Assembly (NCBI GenBank): GCA_051870875.1
Contig: JBJECG010000059.1
Coordinates: 1-64,000 of the forward strand
DNA from: Aphodosoma sp051870875
GTDB taxonomy: Bacteria; Bacteroidota; Bacteroidia; Bacteroidales; Paludibacteraceae
Reading direction: 5' to 3'
Length of the DNA stretch: 64,000 bases
The notes beneath the pieces were generated by a model that was not told the DNA's origin, ran no database searches, and saw only the letters and a list, made by a program, of their open reading frames with translations. This document shows positions 52,695 to 61,791 of this stretch, in pieces. The translations under genes and the position numbers were made by a program. Within the stretch, counting starts at the first letter, position 1, and every line of letters begins with the position of its first letter.

Positions 52695-52822
52695 CTACAA
52701 TTATTTTATAAACAACGATGCTTTCTTCCATTTTCGCAGCTTTTTTCTCTTGAAAATGACTTCGTTTCATGGAAAGTTGCATTATTCCGGCAAAAAAGTA
52801 CGGGTATTTGGCAGAGTTTCGC

Positions 52823-52830
52823 TATATTTG
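52823..52830 (+). promoter_or_regulatory. -7 box of the parAB operon
   Basis: TATATTTG matches TAnnTTTG; transcription would start near 52837, 65 bases before the parA ATG at 52902. This argues against the long upstream open frame (from 52680) being coding. Confidence 0.5.
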
Positions 52831-52901
52831 CAGTTTGTATACCGGCAGCATATGCGAATGTGTGCCAACGAGTAAACGTTTTATTGGGAATATATCCGAT
52901 T

Positions 52902-53675
52902 ATGGGAAAGATCATAGCCATTGCAAATCAAAAGGGAGGGGTGGGCAAGACCACTACCAGCATGAATCTTGCAGCTTCACTTGCCGTATTGGGCAGCAAG
53001 GTGCTTGTCATTGACGCCGATCCCCAAGCCAATGCGTCTTCAGGCTTGGGCATTGATATCAAAGATTTGAAGACCACAGTATACGAATGCCTGATAGGTG
53101 AAGTGAAGGTGGAGCAGGCGACGTTTGACACGGAAATAGAGAACCTGAAGTTGGTGCCGTCGCACATCAATCTTGTGGGAGCCGAAATAGAGATGCTCAA
53201 TCTTCCAAACCGGGAGAAACGTATGCGCGACATGCTCGTCACGGCGCGTACCGTTTACGACTACATCATCATAGACTGCGCACCTTCGCTCGGACTTATA
53301 CCTATCAATGCACTTACGGCTGCCGACTCTGTGATCATTCCGGTGCAGAGCGAATATTTTGCCCTTGAAGGCGTGGACAAACTGGTAAACACCATCAAGA
53401 TCATCAAATCCGGACCCAATCCGGGACTGAAAATCGAAGGTTTCCTGCTTACAATGTTCGATGCCCGTCTCAGATATGCCAACCAGGTGGCCGAAGAGTT
53501 GAAAAAATTCTGCGGCGACCTCCTGTTCAGGACAGTCATCAGCCGCAATGTGAAGTTGTCAGAAGCAACGTCATTCGGCCAACCCGCCCTTCTATACGAC
53601 CGTGAGTCGAAAGGCTCACAAAACTATATGGAACTCGCCCAGGAACTTCTGGAGCGCGATGCCAAAAACAAATAA
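52902..53675 (+). CDS. parA: chromosome partitioning ATPase ParA/Soj
   Basis: A 257-residue ParA. The deviant Walker A ANQKGGVGKTTTSMNLAA spans residues 7-24, Walker A' is VIDADPQANASSGLGI and Walker B YIIIDCAPSLGLIPINAL near residue 115. It forms ATP-dependent gradients on the nucleoid to move ParB-parS origins. The start at 52902 (MGKIIAIANQ) matches the family and follows the mapped promoter; the frame opens further upstream but that part is not protein-like. parB begins 24 bases later. Confidence 0.97.
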   Translation: MGKIIAIANQKGGVGKTTTSMNLAASLAVLGSKVLVIDADPQANASSGLGIDIKDLKTTVYECLIGEVKVEQATFDTEIENLKLVPSHINLVGAEIEMLNLPNREKRMRDMLVTARTVYDYIIIDCAPSLGLIPINALTAADSVIIPVQSEYFALEGVDKLVNTIKIIKSGPNPGLKIEGFLLTMFDARLRYANQVAEELKKFCGDLLFRTVISRNVKLSEATSFGQPALLYDRESKGSQNYMELAQELLERDAKNK

Positions 53676-53699
53676 CCAACCGTCCATAACTTCCGAATC

Positions 53700-54596
53700 A
53701 TGAAAAAACAGGCTCTCGGGCGCGGACTTGGCGCCCTCATCGACATAGAACCGATGGCAGCCGTAGGCTCTACCATCTTCAGCGAAGTGGACATCAACCA
53801 GATTCATCCGAATCCCAACCAGCCGCGCACGGATTTCGATGAAGAGGCCATAGGGGAGCTCGCCGCATCCATTCGCACTAACGGCATCATATCTCCCATC
53901 ACACTCCGCCGCATTGCCGATGACAACTACCAGATTATAGCCGGCGAACGACGTTACCGTGCATCGAAGCTTGTGGGGCTGGACAAGATCCCGGCTTACA
54001 TCCGCAATGTGGATGATGAGCAGGTACTCGAACTCGCACTCATCGAGAACATACAGCGTGAAGACCTCAACGCCATTGAAATAGCGTTGACTTACAACAA
54101 TCTGCTGCAGTCCAACAACCTTACCCAGGATGCCTTGGCCGACCGTGTCGGCAAGAAACGGGCCACTATAACCAATTATCTCCGTCTGCTGAAACTTCCT
54201 GCCGAAATCCAGCTCGGGCTGAAAAACCATACCATTGACATGGGGCATGCCCGTGCCATTGCCGGACTTGAGGATCCGCAATTGCAGCTGCGCGCATACG
54301 AAAAGGCGGTGTCTGAAAAAGCTTCGGTCCGCCGGACCGAGGAGATTGTCCGTGCCGTTGCAGAAAATGAGAGTAACGGCTCAGACGACAGTATGGAAAA
54401 CGGAGGTCTGCAGAAGACCAACCCGTCATATCAGGCAGAAGAATACAAATCGCTTTGCGATGCTCTTGGCAACATCCTGGGTTCAAAAGTCAAATTGACA
54501 TACAACGAAAAAGGCAGCGGACGCATAACCATACCATTCTCTTCGGACGAGGACCTCTCGCGACTCATGTCGCTTTTCGACCAGATAAAACATTGA
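53700..54596 (+). CDS. parB: chromosome partitioning protein ParB/Spo0J
   Basis: A 298-residue ParB starting KKQALGRGLGALI, the canonical opening. The ParB/Srx CTPase domain follows (INQIHPNPNQPRTDFDEEAI near residue 35; GERRYRASKLVGLDKIPAYI near 82; ENIQREDLNAIEIA near 112). Next is the HTH that binds parS (TQDALADRVGKKRATITNYL), and a C-terminal dimerization part (ILGSKVKLTYNEKGSGRITI). Operon with parA. Confidence 0.97.
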   Translation: MKKQALGRGLGALIDIEPMAAVGSTIFSEVDINQIHPNPNQPRTDFDEEAIGELAASIRTNGIISPITLRRIADDNYQIIAGERRYRASKLVGLDKIPAYIRNVDDEQVLELALIENIQREDLNAIEIALTYNNLLQSNNLTQDALADRVGKKRATITNYLRLLKLPAEIQLGLKNHTIDMGHARAIAGLEDPQLQLRAYEKAVSEKASVRRTEEIVRAVAENESNGSDDSMENGGLQKTNPSYQAEEYKSLCDALGNILGSKVKLTYNEKGSGRITIPFSSDEDLSRLMSLFDQIKH

Positions 54597-54701
54597 CAAA
54601 TACATCCACTGCTGCCGTTTCATGGTGTATATTTCACAAACAGTCGCATTTTTTATCACGTTCAGATCATCATACCGCACAGACTTTATATACGCTTCAT
54701 T

Positions 54702-55430
54702 GTGATAAGCCTATTGTGCTTGTTACCGGTCACGGCAGGAGCATCTTTGCCGGATTCGCTCTCTGTAGCCGACACTGTTGTCCGTGATGCCGGAAGCCGG
54801 ATGCCGCCCGAGACTGCAGGTGAAGCTCATTTTACGGCCGACACTGCAAATATTGTCTTGGACATAGATACCTCCATTGTGACGGGCGGAGACACGGTGA
54901 CAGCACTCACCCGCGCCCAGCGGCGCGCACAACGGCAGTTGGCTAATGCCGGTTTTCGGCCAAATCCCGATAAAAGTTTGTGGTATGCGCTCGCTTTTCC
55001 CGGACTTGGACAGATATACAACCGCAAATACTGGAAACTGCCCATAATATACGGTGGCGCACTTGGAGTGGTTTATGCGATCACATGGAACGGCAACAAA
55101 TATTCCGACTACAAACGGGCTTATATAGATGTCACAGATTCCAACCCCAATACAAACTACCATCTGGAAGTAATCCCGACAGGCTATCCCGAAAGTTCGG
55201 CAGAAACGTATGTACGCAACAGGATGAATACCTACCGCAACTACCGCGACATATCCATCGTTGTAGGAGTGGCTCTGTATGCACTTACCATCATCGATGC
55301 CTATGTCGATGCCCAATTGGCAGATTTCGACGTTTCACCGGAACTGTCCATGAAATTGAGGCCTTGCCTCGAAACCCAGCCCGATTCGATGCAACCGGCT
55401 ATCGGCTGTGCTCTCAGACTGGCGTTCTGA
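54702..55430 (+). CDS. DUF5683 membrane protein
   Basis: A protein of about 242 residues in the parAB operon, a neighbourhood common in Bacteroidota. After an N-terminal hydrophobic stretch and a Thr/Asp-rich linker comes the DUF5683 core: SLWYALAFPGLGQIYNRKYW near residue 95, YGGALGVVYAITWNGNKY and ALYALTIIDAYVDAQLADFD (two or three membrane helices). Function is unknown. The start is uncertain: the only normal start codon is GTG 54702, which leaves a signal segment without a basic N-terminus. The same frame is open back to the parB stop and supplies basic codons just upstream. Confidence 0.78.
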   Translation: MISLLCLLPVTAGASLPDSLSVADTVVRDAGSRMPPETAGEAHFTADTANIVLDIDTSIVTGGDTVTALTRAQRRAQRQLANAGFRPNPDKSLWYALAFPGLGQIYNRKYWKLPIIYGGALGVVYAITWNGNKYSDYKRAYIDVTDSNPNTNYHLEVIPTGYPESSAETYVRNRMNTYRNYRDISIVVGVALYALTIIDAYVDAQLADFDVSPELSMKLRPCLETQPDSMQPAIGCALRLAF

Positions 55431-55474
55431 AATTAAATCGCAAACAAAAACTGTTATTGAAATATCGTAGTAGT

Positions 55475-56740
55475 ATGAAAGTGTTGCTTTTGGCCGTGCT
55501 TTGTTCGGTTTCGTTGTCGGTGTCTGCCGTAGAGCCGACACACTCCGATACCATATCGGCTCTCGGATCCGACACCATGTCCATCACTCCCTCTGCGGTC
55601 ATAGATGCCGATTTGGTTTACACCCACGATTTCATGCTTGATTCGCTGGTGCATGATTTCTTTATACAGAAAGCGTTCCGCCCGGATTGCAGCCTTATAG
55701 ATACAGGCTCGTATGTATTTTATCCCGACTCGGTGTATATCAGACGTCTGCAGTCCCTGCCCCATGTGATGGAAATGCCGTTCAATTCCATAGTAAAACA
55801 ATATATCGAGATGTATGCCCGTCGTCAGAAACAGGTAGGTTTTATGCTCGGGTTGGGACGCACATACTATTTCCCGTTGTTTGAACAGATATTGGAACGC
55901 TACGGTCTGCCCCTCGAACTCTGCTATCTGCCCGTCATAGAGAGCGCACTCAATCCGCGTGCCACTTCGCCTGTAGGCGCTGCCGGACTCTGGCAGTTCA
56001 TGGTTGCGACAGGACGTATATACGGTTTGGAAGTCAACAGTCTGGTAGACGAAAGACGCAATATCTCCAAGGCGACCGATGCCGCCGCCCGCTATCTTGC
56101 AGATCTGTACCGGCTGTATGACGACTGGCTTCTGGTAATAGCAGCATACAACTGCGGACCGGGCAATGTGGCCAAAGCCATAAGGGCATCCGGAGGCAAA
56201 CGCGGTTATTGGCAGATATATCCGTACCTTCCGCGTGAAACCCGCGGATATGTACCTATCTTCATAGCTGCAAACTACATAATGAACTACTATAAGGAAC
56301 ACAATATCTGTCCGAGCGAGCCGGTACGGTACTTTTCCACCGATACCATAATGATTTCCGATCGTGTGCATCTGCAGCAGATATCCGACGTTACCGGCAT
56401 CCCTCTCGATGAATTGCGGTTTCTCAACCCCCAGTACCGTCACGACATTGTCCCCGGCAACATCAAAGCCTACCCTTTGGTTCTGCCGCTTGACAACATC
56501 AACACTTATGCCGAATGCCGGGACTCCATATTGCGTTACAGGCCCGAGCTGGCAGAACGCAAAATAAAGGAAGATCCGGCCGGATACAGCGGTGACGTAC
56601 GTTACCATAAAGTGCGGTCAGGTGATACCCTCGGCGGTATAGCCAGAAAATACAACTGTACGGTATCGCAATTGCAACGTTGGAACGGGCTGAAAGGTAC
56701 AACCATAAGAATCGGACAAAGGCTCCGTATACACCGCTGA
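55475..56740 (+). CDS. mltD: membrane-bound lytic murein transglycosylase D-like
   Basis: A 421-residue periplasmic enzyme: signal peptide (KVLLLAVLCSVSLSVSA), SLT domain with catalytic E156 in LPVIESALNPRATSPVGA, GLWQFMVATGRIYGL and AAYNCGPGNVAKAIRASGG, then LysM modules. One clear LysM ends the protein (YHKVRSGDTLGGIARKYNCT ... IGQRLRIHR) and a weaker LysM-like stretch precedes it (residues about 295-345). It cleaves peptidoglycan to 1,6-anhydro products. ATG 55475 is chosen for the signal peptide; the frame is open far upstream, overlapping DUF5683. Confidence 0.93.
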   Translation: MKVLLLAVLCSVSLSVSAVEPTHSDTISALGSDTMSITPSAVIDADLVYTHDFMLDSLVHDFFIQKAFRPDCSLIDTGSYVFYPDSVYIRRLQSLPHVMEMPFNSIVKQYIEMYARRQKQVGFMLGLGRTYYFPLFEQILERYGLPLELCYLPVIESALNPRATSPVGAAGLWQFMVATGRIYGLEVNSLVDERRNISKATDAAARYLADLYRLYDDWLLVIAAYNCGPGNVAKAIRASGGKRGYWQIYPYLPRETRGYVPIFIAANYIMNYYKEHNICPSEPVRYFSTDTIMISDRVHLQQISDVTGIPLDELRFLNPQYRHDIVPGNIKAYPLVLPLDNINTYAECRDSILRYRPELAERKIKEDPAGYSGDVRYHKVRSGDTLGGIARKYNCTVSQLQRWNGLKGTTIRIGQRLRIHR

Positions 56741-56757
56741 AAACTTAAACCGACAAA

Positions 56758-57111
56758 ATGGAGAAAACATATTACACCATATCGGAAGTGGCCGGAATGT
56801 TCCACCTAAACCAATCGACATTGAGGTTCTGGGAAACACAGTTCCGCCAGCTCAGGCCGCATCGGTCAACAAAAGACACACGTCGTTACAATCAGTCCGA
56901 CATCGACTTGATATCGACAATAATATATCTTACCGACGAGTGCCACCTGACTCTTGACGGAGTGCGCCGCCGGCTGGATTCGAATTACGATGCCGACAGG
57001 AAACGGGCAAAGGCCATGGAACGTCTGCGTTCCATACGGACAGAACTTATGGCCATACGGAGGGAGCTCAATGACCATGAAGCACTTGCTGCCGATACCA
57101 TTGTCGATTGA
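56758..57111 (+). CDS. MerR-family transcriptional regulator
   Basis: A 117-residue MerR-type protein: winged HTH YYTISEVAGMFHLNQSTLRF, WETQFRQLRPHRSTKDTRRY, then the dimerization helix (DRKRAKAMERLRSIRTELMA). No effector-binding domain follows, so it is a minimal regulator. It starts 17 bases after mltD and belongs to the parAB-DUF5683-mltD transcript, an arrangement seen in related genomes. Target unknown. Confidence 0.88.
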   Translation: MEKTYYTISEVAGMFHLNQSTLRFWETQFRQLRPHRSTKDTRRYNQSDIDLISTIIYLTDECHLTLDGVRRRLDSNYDADRKRAKAMERLRSIRTELMAIRRELNDHEALAADTIVD

Positions 57112-57170
57112 CAACAAACAGGACCGGTATGGTGTGGCAATAATTGTAATTCAACAACCATCAGTATATT

Positions 57171-58295
57171 ATGCGCAACTGCATTGTCCCTCTTTTCATT
57201 GTCCCCATGTTACTGCTTTCATGCACGGACAAGGAGAATACAACATGTAAAACGGATACCTCATGCTGCAACAGGCAATCGCCGCGCAACGTGATATTTA
57301 TGATAGGCGACGGTATGGGCGCAAACCAGGTGTATGCCGCCATGACAGTTGCCGGCGGCCATCTGGCTATGGAACGCTGCACTGCCTCGGCCTATGTCAA
57401 GACATATTCCGCCAACCGTTATATAACAGATTCGGCGGCCGGAGGCACGGCTCTTGCCTGCGGCACGAAAACCGACAACGGCATGATCGGCATGACACCG
57501 GACAGTACGGCAGTATGTTCGCTGCTCGAACACTACCGCAATATTGGTTATGCTACGGGATTGGTGGTCACATGCCCCGTCACTCATGCGACTCCCGCCG
57601 CATTTTACGCCCATACATCTGACCGCAAGGCCGGTGAGGAGATCGCCCGACAACTTTATGAAGCCGATGTGGATTTCTTCTGCGGAGGCGGCCGCCTGCA
57701 TTTCGAGCAACGGAAAGATTCGCTATCCTATTCCGATTCATTGAGAGCAAAAGGATACAATATATTCTATTCGCTTGATTCATTACAGGCACCTGTACTT
57801 CTGCCTTGCGGCATACTTGCAGCCGATGGCGATTTACCCGGTGTCACAAGCCGAGGTGGCTATTTGCCTGAAGCTACCGATCTGGCAATAAAATCGCTTA
57901 AGGCCAAGGCCGGCCGGAACGGTTTTTTCCTTATGGTAGAAGGTTCGCAAATAGACTACCGCTGCCATGAAAACGACAGCATAGGCATGATATCGGAGAT
58001 ACTCGATTTCGACAACGCCGTAAAATGCGCGCTCGATTTTGCCGAAGCAGACGGCAATACCCTGGTGGTGGTTACTGCCGACCATGAAACCGGCGGTTTA
58101 TATATAACCGGCGGTTCGTATGCCGATGCAGCTGTCGGAATCGCATTCGGACAGACAGGAGCTGCCGGTACATCATCGGGGCATACCGGTACGTTCGTCC
58201 CTCTTTTTGCATTCGGTCCCGGATCTGACCAGTTTGCCGGAATACTGGAAAACACCGATATACCTGCAATTGTCATCAAGACAGAAAAACGATAA
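57171..58295 (+). CDS. alkaline phosphatase, lipoprotein
   Basis: A 374-residue alkaline phosphatase with a lipoprotein signal (lipobox LLSC, Cys18). The metal-binding NVIFMIGDGMGANQ holds D47; the nucleophile is S88 in ITDSAAGGTALACGTKTDNG, and later metal ligands are in EGSQIDYRCHEND and VVVTADHETGGLY. It should hydrolyse phosphomonoesters at the cell envelope and release phosphate. Length is close to compact Bacteroidota versions. It lies 59 bases after the merR gene; the DUF3078 gene follows at 76 bases. Confidence 0.94.
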   Translation: MRNCIVPLFIVPMLLLSCTDKENTTCKTDTSCCNRQSPRNVIFMIGDGMGANQVYAAMTVAGGHLAMERCTASAYVKTYSANRYITDSAAGGTALACGTKTDNGMIGMTPDSTAVCSLLEHYRNIGYATGLVVTCPVTHATPAAFYAHTSDRKAGEEIARQLYEADVDFFCGGGRLHFEQRKDSLSYSDSLRAKGYNIFYSLDSLQAPVLLPCGILAADGDLPGVTSRGGYLPEATDLAIKSLKAKAGRNGFFLMVEGSQIDYRCHENDSIGMISEILDFDNAVKCALDFAEADGNTLVVVTADHETGGLYITGGSYADAAVGIAFGQTGAAGTSSGHTGTFVPLFAFGPGSDQFAGILENTDIPAIVIKTEKR

Positions 58296-58371
58296 CCGGC
58301 ATTGCTTTTCGGTCTGCATTGACCGACGGGTACTGCCATCTCATTTATATATTCAAAAATCTTATACGTCT

Positions 58372-59319
58372 ATGAAAAAGATTCTACTTCCTATTGCCGC
58401 CCTGTTGCTGGCGGCAAACGTAAATGTTAAAGCCGAATCGGAAGCCGTACTGAATATGCCCGACGGCGAGACAACGACAGAAACAGCACCTGCTCCGGCA
58501 CCTGCTCCAAAATGGACCGTAAACGGTATTATTTCTCTCAATGCAGCTGCCACAGGCCTTGTAAACTGGGCCGCCGGCGGTAACAGCAATGTCAATGCCA
58601 TAGCAGCTGCCAACGTGACCCTGCTTTACAAAGACGATTGTATTGCATGGGAAACCAATCTCGATACCGATTTCGGTATGTCGTGGCTGTCAGGCAGCAA
58701 ATACCCCTGGCGCAAAACCAACGACAAATTCAATTTCAGCACCAAGCTGGGCTGGGAATTTGCGAAGACCTGGTTCCTGACCGCTTCCGGTACCTTCAAA
58801 ACACAATATGCCAACGGATATGACTACAAGACAGTAGAAGGGGTGGAAAAGAAGATATACACATCAACATTCATGTCTCCGTCCTATACTGACCTTTCCC
58901 TCGGTATCGACTGGAAACCAAACACGATATTCTCCGTCTACCTGGCTCCTGTAACAGGCCGTATCTCCACATCCACCGATTCGCTCCTGCGGGCTGACTA
59001 TATAGCCCCGGTAGTCGACAAGACTTTCAAGGCCGAATTGGGTATTTCCCTTAAAGGGACCGTAAACTACACCCTAATAGAAAATCTGAAAATCCTTTCC
59101 ACTCTTACCCTCTTCACTCCATACAACAAAAGTTTCGGCAACATCGATGTCGACTGGGATTTTGCCATTTCATACCAATTCCTGAAAGTACTGAACGTTT
59201 CACTCGGCACCCAACTGAAATACTACGACTCGGTGCTTATTGCCGATAAAAACGGGCACAAGACACAGAGAGTACAGTTCAAATCGGTATTCGGTCTTGG
59301 TGTAGGTTACAGTTTCTGA
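58372..59319 (+). CDS. DUF3078 outer-membrane-like beta-barrel protein
   Basis: A 315-residue exported protein. Signal peptide KKILLPIAALLLAANVNVKA, a short Thr/Glu and Pro/Ala linker (TAPAPAPAPKW), then WTVNGIISLNAAATGLVNWA, NWAAGGNSNVNAIAAANV, typical of DUF3078. The rest alternates aromatic beta strands and ends in SVFGLGVGYSF with the terminal Phe of outer-membrane barrels. Function unknown. ATG 58372 is used; the frame is open upstream inside the phosphatase gene. The hairpin at 59341-59394 terminates it. Confidence 0.88.
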   Translation: MKKILLPIAALLLAANVNVKAESEAVLNMPDGETTTETAPAPAPAPKWTVNGIISLNAAATGLVNWAAGGNSNVNAIAAANVTLLYKDDCIAWETNLDTDFGMSWLSGSKYPWRKTNDKFNFSTKLGWEFAKTWFLTASGTFKTQYANGYDYKTVEGVEKKIYTSTFMSPSYTDLSLGIDWKPNTIFSVYLAPVTGRISTSTDSLLRADYIAPVVDKTFKAELGISLKGTVNYTLIENLKILSTLTLFTPYNKSFGNIDVDWDFAISYQFLKVLNVSLGTQLKYYDSVLIADKNGHKTQRVQFKSVFGLGVGYSF

Positions 59320-59340
59320 CTCCAGATCCGTCCATATATA

Positions 59341-59394
59341 GTATAACAATGCGGCTGATATTCAAAATAATGAATATCAGCCGCATTGTTATAC
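59341..59394. terminator. 24-base-pair perfect hairpin, bidirectional terminator
   Basis: Arms 59341-59364 and 59371-59394 are exact reverse complements around AAATAA. It lies between the convergent DUF3078 and HAD genes. Confidence 0.8.
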
Positions 59395-59407
59395 GTGTTA
59401 AGTACCT

Positions 59408-60049
59408 TCACCTGAAATACTCACATATATCGTCAGTCACCCATTGAGTTCGCAAACCGAGATGTCCGGCCGTGATGATATTCTGTTCGCCATCATCGAA
59501 AAACATGCACTCTTCAGGTTTCACTCCTTCAGACTCCAACAATGCAAGAAAAATATTCTCATCCGGCTTCGACATCTTCATCTCGTATGACAGGTAATAA
59601 CGGTCGAAATAATCATCAGAAGTGTATCCGCCGCTCTCGAAATAACGCTTGCGGCAATCGGGAAAATGTATCTCGTTAGTATTGCTCAACATCACGATAC
59701 GCAGTTTCTCCCCATATTCATTATATACGCCGCGTTTCAGTCTTCGTATCAAATCCAGCCTATGTACCGGTATATCTTCAAGAAACATGGCAAATGCAGT
59801 ATCAATCGCATCATCCGATATATGTTCCAGACCATACATCTTCCTGATACGGTCGTGAAACTCGCAAGCTCCGATCTGCCCGCTTTCCAACTGCAGGAAT
59901 ATACCGTCCTGAACGTAATTTGACAGTAATCTTCCTGCATCATATACTCCAAGCCGTTCAAATTCCCTTACCGAGCGGGCTCTGTTGAGATTTATCAACA
60001 CCCCTCCAAAATCAAAAATCAGGACTTTCAGTCCGTTGTAATTAACCAT
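59408..60049 (-). CDS. HAD-superfamily hydrolase (YihX-like)
   Basis: A 213-residue HAD phosphatase. Motif I LIFDFGGVLINLNRAR holds the nucleophile Asp (DFGGV, with Gly replacing the usual second Asp in a DxGG form seen in this subgroup), motif II is IVMLSNTNEIH, motif III Lys in EMKMSKPDENIFLALLE and motif IV CMFFDDGEQNIITA. The substrate is unknown; relatives dephosphorylate sugar phosphates. Monocistronic between two terminators/promoters. Confidence 0.9.
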   Translation of the reverse strand: MVNYNGLKVLIFDFGGVLINLNRARSVREFERLGVYDAGRLLSNYVQDGIFLQLESGQIGACEFHDRIRKMYGLEHISDDAIDTAFAMFLEDIPVHRLDLIRRLKRGVYNEYGEKLRIVMLSNTNEIHFPDCRKRYFESGGYTSDDYFDRYYLSYEMKMSKPDENIFLALLESEGVKPEECMFFDDGEQNIITAGHLGLRTQWVTDDICEYFR

Positions 60050-60093
60050 ATATCATTTTTTGTTTTTCTTATTGCCAATATAAAAAAAATTAG

Positions 60094-60101
60094 TACCTTT
60101 G
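60094..60101 (+). promoter_or_regulatory. -7 box TACCTTTG of the tRNA-Met transcript
   Basis: TACCTTTG, with an ATTG 19 bases upstream (60071-60074) as a partial -33. Transcription would start near 60108, about 100 bases before the tRNA. Confidence 0.55.
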
Positions 60102-60210
60102 CACCTGCAATCCGGGGTACAAAAGTACGAATAAGTCAGGATAAGACAAAATGAATTCATCCGTTTTCCTGCCGTTTTAGAGTATCTTGTACAAGACGGG
60201 CAATTGCAAC

Positions 60211-60285
60211 GGTCTCATAGCTCAGTTGGTTAGTAGCACCTGACTCATAATCAGGGGGTCCTAGGTTCAAGCCCTAGTGGGACCA
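60211..60285 (+). tRNA. tRNA-Met (anticodon CAT) with an odd D arm
   Basis: Cloverleaf: acceptor GGTCTCA with TGGGACC (two G-T pairs), anticodon stem CTGA/TCAG around CTCATAA (anticodon 60246-60248), T loop TTCAAGC and discriminator A; no CCA is encoded. The D arm reads GCTCAGTTGGTTAGTAGC, one base longer than the usual GCTCAGTTGGTTAGAGC, so the last D-stem pair is C-T. An Ile tRNA with lysidine at position 34 is possible instead of Met. Confidence 0.88.
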
Positions 60286-60291
60286 CAAATT

Positions 60292-60329
60292 GAAAGGCGA
60301 TATGTCGGAATGATGACATTTCGCCTTTC
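60292..60329 (+). terminator. terminator after tRNA-Met
   Basis: A 15-base stem (GAAAGGCGATATGTC with GACATTTCGCCTTTC, one mismatch), 7 bases after the tRNA and followed by GTTTTATT. Confidence 0.7.
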
Positions 60330-60394
60330 GTTTTATTAAGTATATCAATATGATACAGGGCAACGGACAAATCACAGCCGCTACCGTTCATAGT

Positions 60395-60853
60395 CTACAG
60401 TCTTTCTATGGCTGCCCATATCAATTCCGGCTCAAAGCCACGTTGCATGGCAAATGCAAACAACTTTGAGCGACGGCGGTAAGTGTCCGGTTCACTCAAT
60501 GTCCGGTTCTTTTCATCCAGAACAGTTGCAAGTATTTCAAGATACTTGCCGTCATCTATCACTTCCAAGGCTTCACCAATGATTTGTTTGTCTATGCCTT
60601 TCGATGATAACATCATGGCTATCTTTTTCCGTCCCCAACGGTTGAAGCGGAACTTGTCCAATGCGTATGCCCTGGCAAAACGGCCGTTGTCCACATACCG
60701 TTCGTTGCGGAGATAGTCCATTATCGGCTGTATATCGTCACCAGCCACACCCCATGTATGGAACTTGTCAATCACATCACTTTCCGATTTTTCGCCCTTG
60801 GCGCAATAGGCGGTTGCTTTTGCCAACGCCTCTTTGTATGTCAGTTGCTTCAT
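60395..60853 (-). CDS. recX: regulatory protein RecX
   Basis: A 152-residue RecX-type protein built from three-helix repeats: KEALAKATAYCAKGEKSESD, IMDYLRNERYVDNGRFARAY, DKFRFNRWGRKKIAMMLSSK. The RYVDNGRFARAYALD block is the family hallmark. RecX inhibits RecA filaments. recA is not in the window. It starts 23 bases downstream of the prmC stop; the two may be cotranscribed. Confidence 0.9.
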   Translation of the reverse strand: MKQLTYKEALAKATAYCAKGEKSESDVIDKFHTWGVAGDDIQPIMDYLRNERYVDNGRFARAYALDKFRFNRWGRKKIAMMLSSKGIDKQIIGEALEVIDDGKYLEILATVLDEKNRTLSEPDTYRRRSKLFAFAMQRGFEPELIWAAIERL

Positions 60854-60876
60854 ATTTTTTAATGCCGATAAATATG

Positions 60877-61773
60877 TCAGCTTGCCTCACTGGCTTTTAT
60901 AATACGGGGATTGGAGTTGATATCCTGAAAGAGTGTCACCTGCCGAAAGCCCAGCGTCCGCAGCAATCTGCATATTTCCTGTCCGAACCTTTGGTTGATT
61001 TCAAAATACAGGCATCCGCCGTCGGTGAGATGGGATAAAGCATACCTGCCTATCGTCCGATAAAACAATAACGGATCACTGTCATCTACAAACAATGCTC
61101 TGTGCGGTTCAAAAGCAAGCACATTAGCCTCCATACCGGACTGCTCGCTTTTACAGACATACGGAGGATTGCTGACTATGACGTCAAATTTTCCTGACAC
61201 TTCTTCCGGCAGCCGGTCAGGCTGTCCGGATACAGTCCATTCCAACACATCGGAACACACAAAACTCACACCGGCATGGAGTTTTCCTGCATTTGTCCGC
61301 GCCAGGTCTATCGTCTCGCCTGCAATATCCACAGCCACCACCCTTCCGGCCGACAGTTCTTTGGCAAGCGATATGGCTATACAACCGCTGCCTGTGCCTA
61401 TATCAAGTACAGCCATGCCGCGTTTGCCTTTGAAGTCGCTGACTATACGATGTACAAGTTCTTCGGTTTCCGGACGAGGTATCAGAGCCCTCCGGTCAAC
61501 CTCGAAACGTCTGCCGTAAAAATCGGCATATCCGATCACATACTGTACCGGTTCGCCATCCAACAGCCTTTTGACCGCCGCTTCAACAGCCGCCGACTGC
61601 ACGTCCGGCAGATGCATTTCCGGCTGTACCACCAATTGCGGCAGCGTCAGTCCTGTAATGCTGCAAAGCAGCATTTGTGCCATAGTCTTAGCTTCCGACG
61701 GTGTATAGAGTACCTCCAACTGTTCCGTTACGATACGCAACACGGGCTGATCATATATCTGCCTCCTACACAT
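60877..61773 (-). CDS. prmC: peptide chain release factor N5-glutamine methyltransferase
   Basis: A 298-residue PrmC (HemK). The N-terminal helical domain recognises release factors. The catalytic domain has IPRPETEELVHRIV near residue 97, AdoMet motif I VLDIGTGSGCIAISLAKE near 121 and the catalytic NPPY in IVSNPPYVCKSEQ near 195. It methylates the Gln of the GGQ motif in RF1 and RF2. Length is normal. It lies 18 bases from the rhomboid gene upstream. Confidence 0.95.
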   Translation of the reverse strand: MCRRQIYDQPVLRIVTEQLEVLYTPSEAKTMAQMLLCSITGLTLPQLVVQPEMHLPDVQSAAVEAAVKRLLDGEPVQYVIGYADFYGRRFEVDRRALIPRPETEELVHRIVSDFKGKRGMAVLDIGTGSGCIAISLAKELSAGRVVAVDIAGETIDLARTNAGKLHAGVSFVCSDVLEWTVSGQPDRLPEEVSGKFDVIVSNPPYVCKSEQSGMEANVLAFEPHRALFVDDSDPLLFYRTIGRYALSHLTDGGCLYFEINQRFGQEICRLLRTLGFRQVTLFQDINSNPRIIKASEAS

Positions 61774-61791
61774 AACACTGATTCAACGGTA

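Larger units (their letters stand above)
52560..52901. other. divergent promoter region between the tagD operon and parA
   Basis: 342 bases. A minus-strand box TACCTTTG (CAAAGGTA at 52687-52694) would drive the tagD operon, with an imperfect -33 (GTTG) 18 bases upstream. A plus-strand box TATATTTG at 52823-52830 would drive parA. Nothing else seen. Confidence 0.55.
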
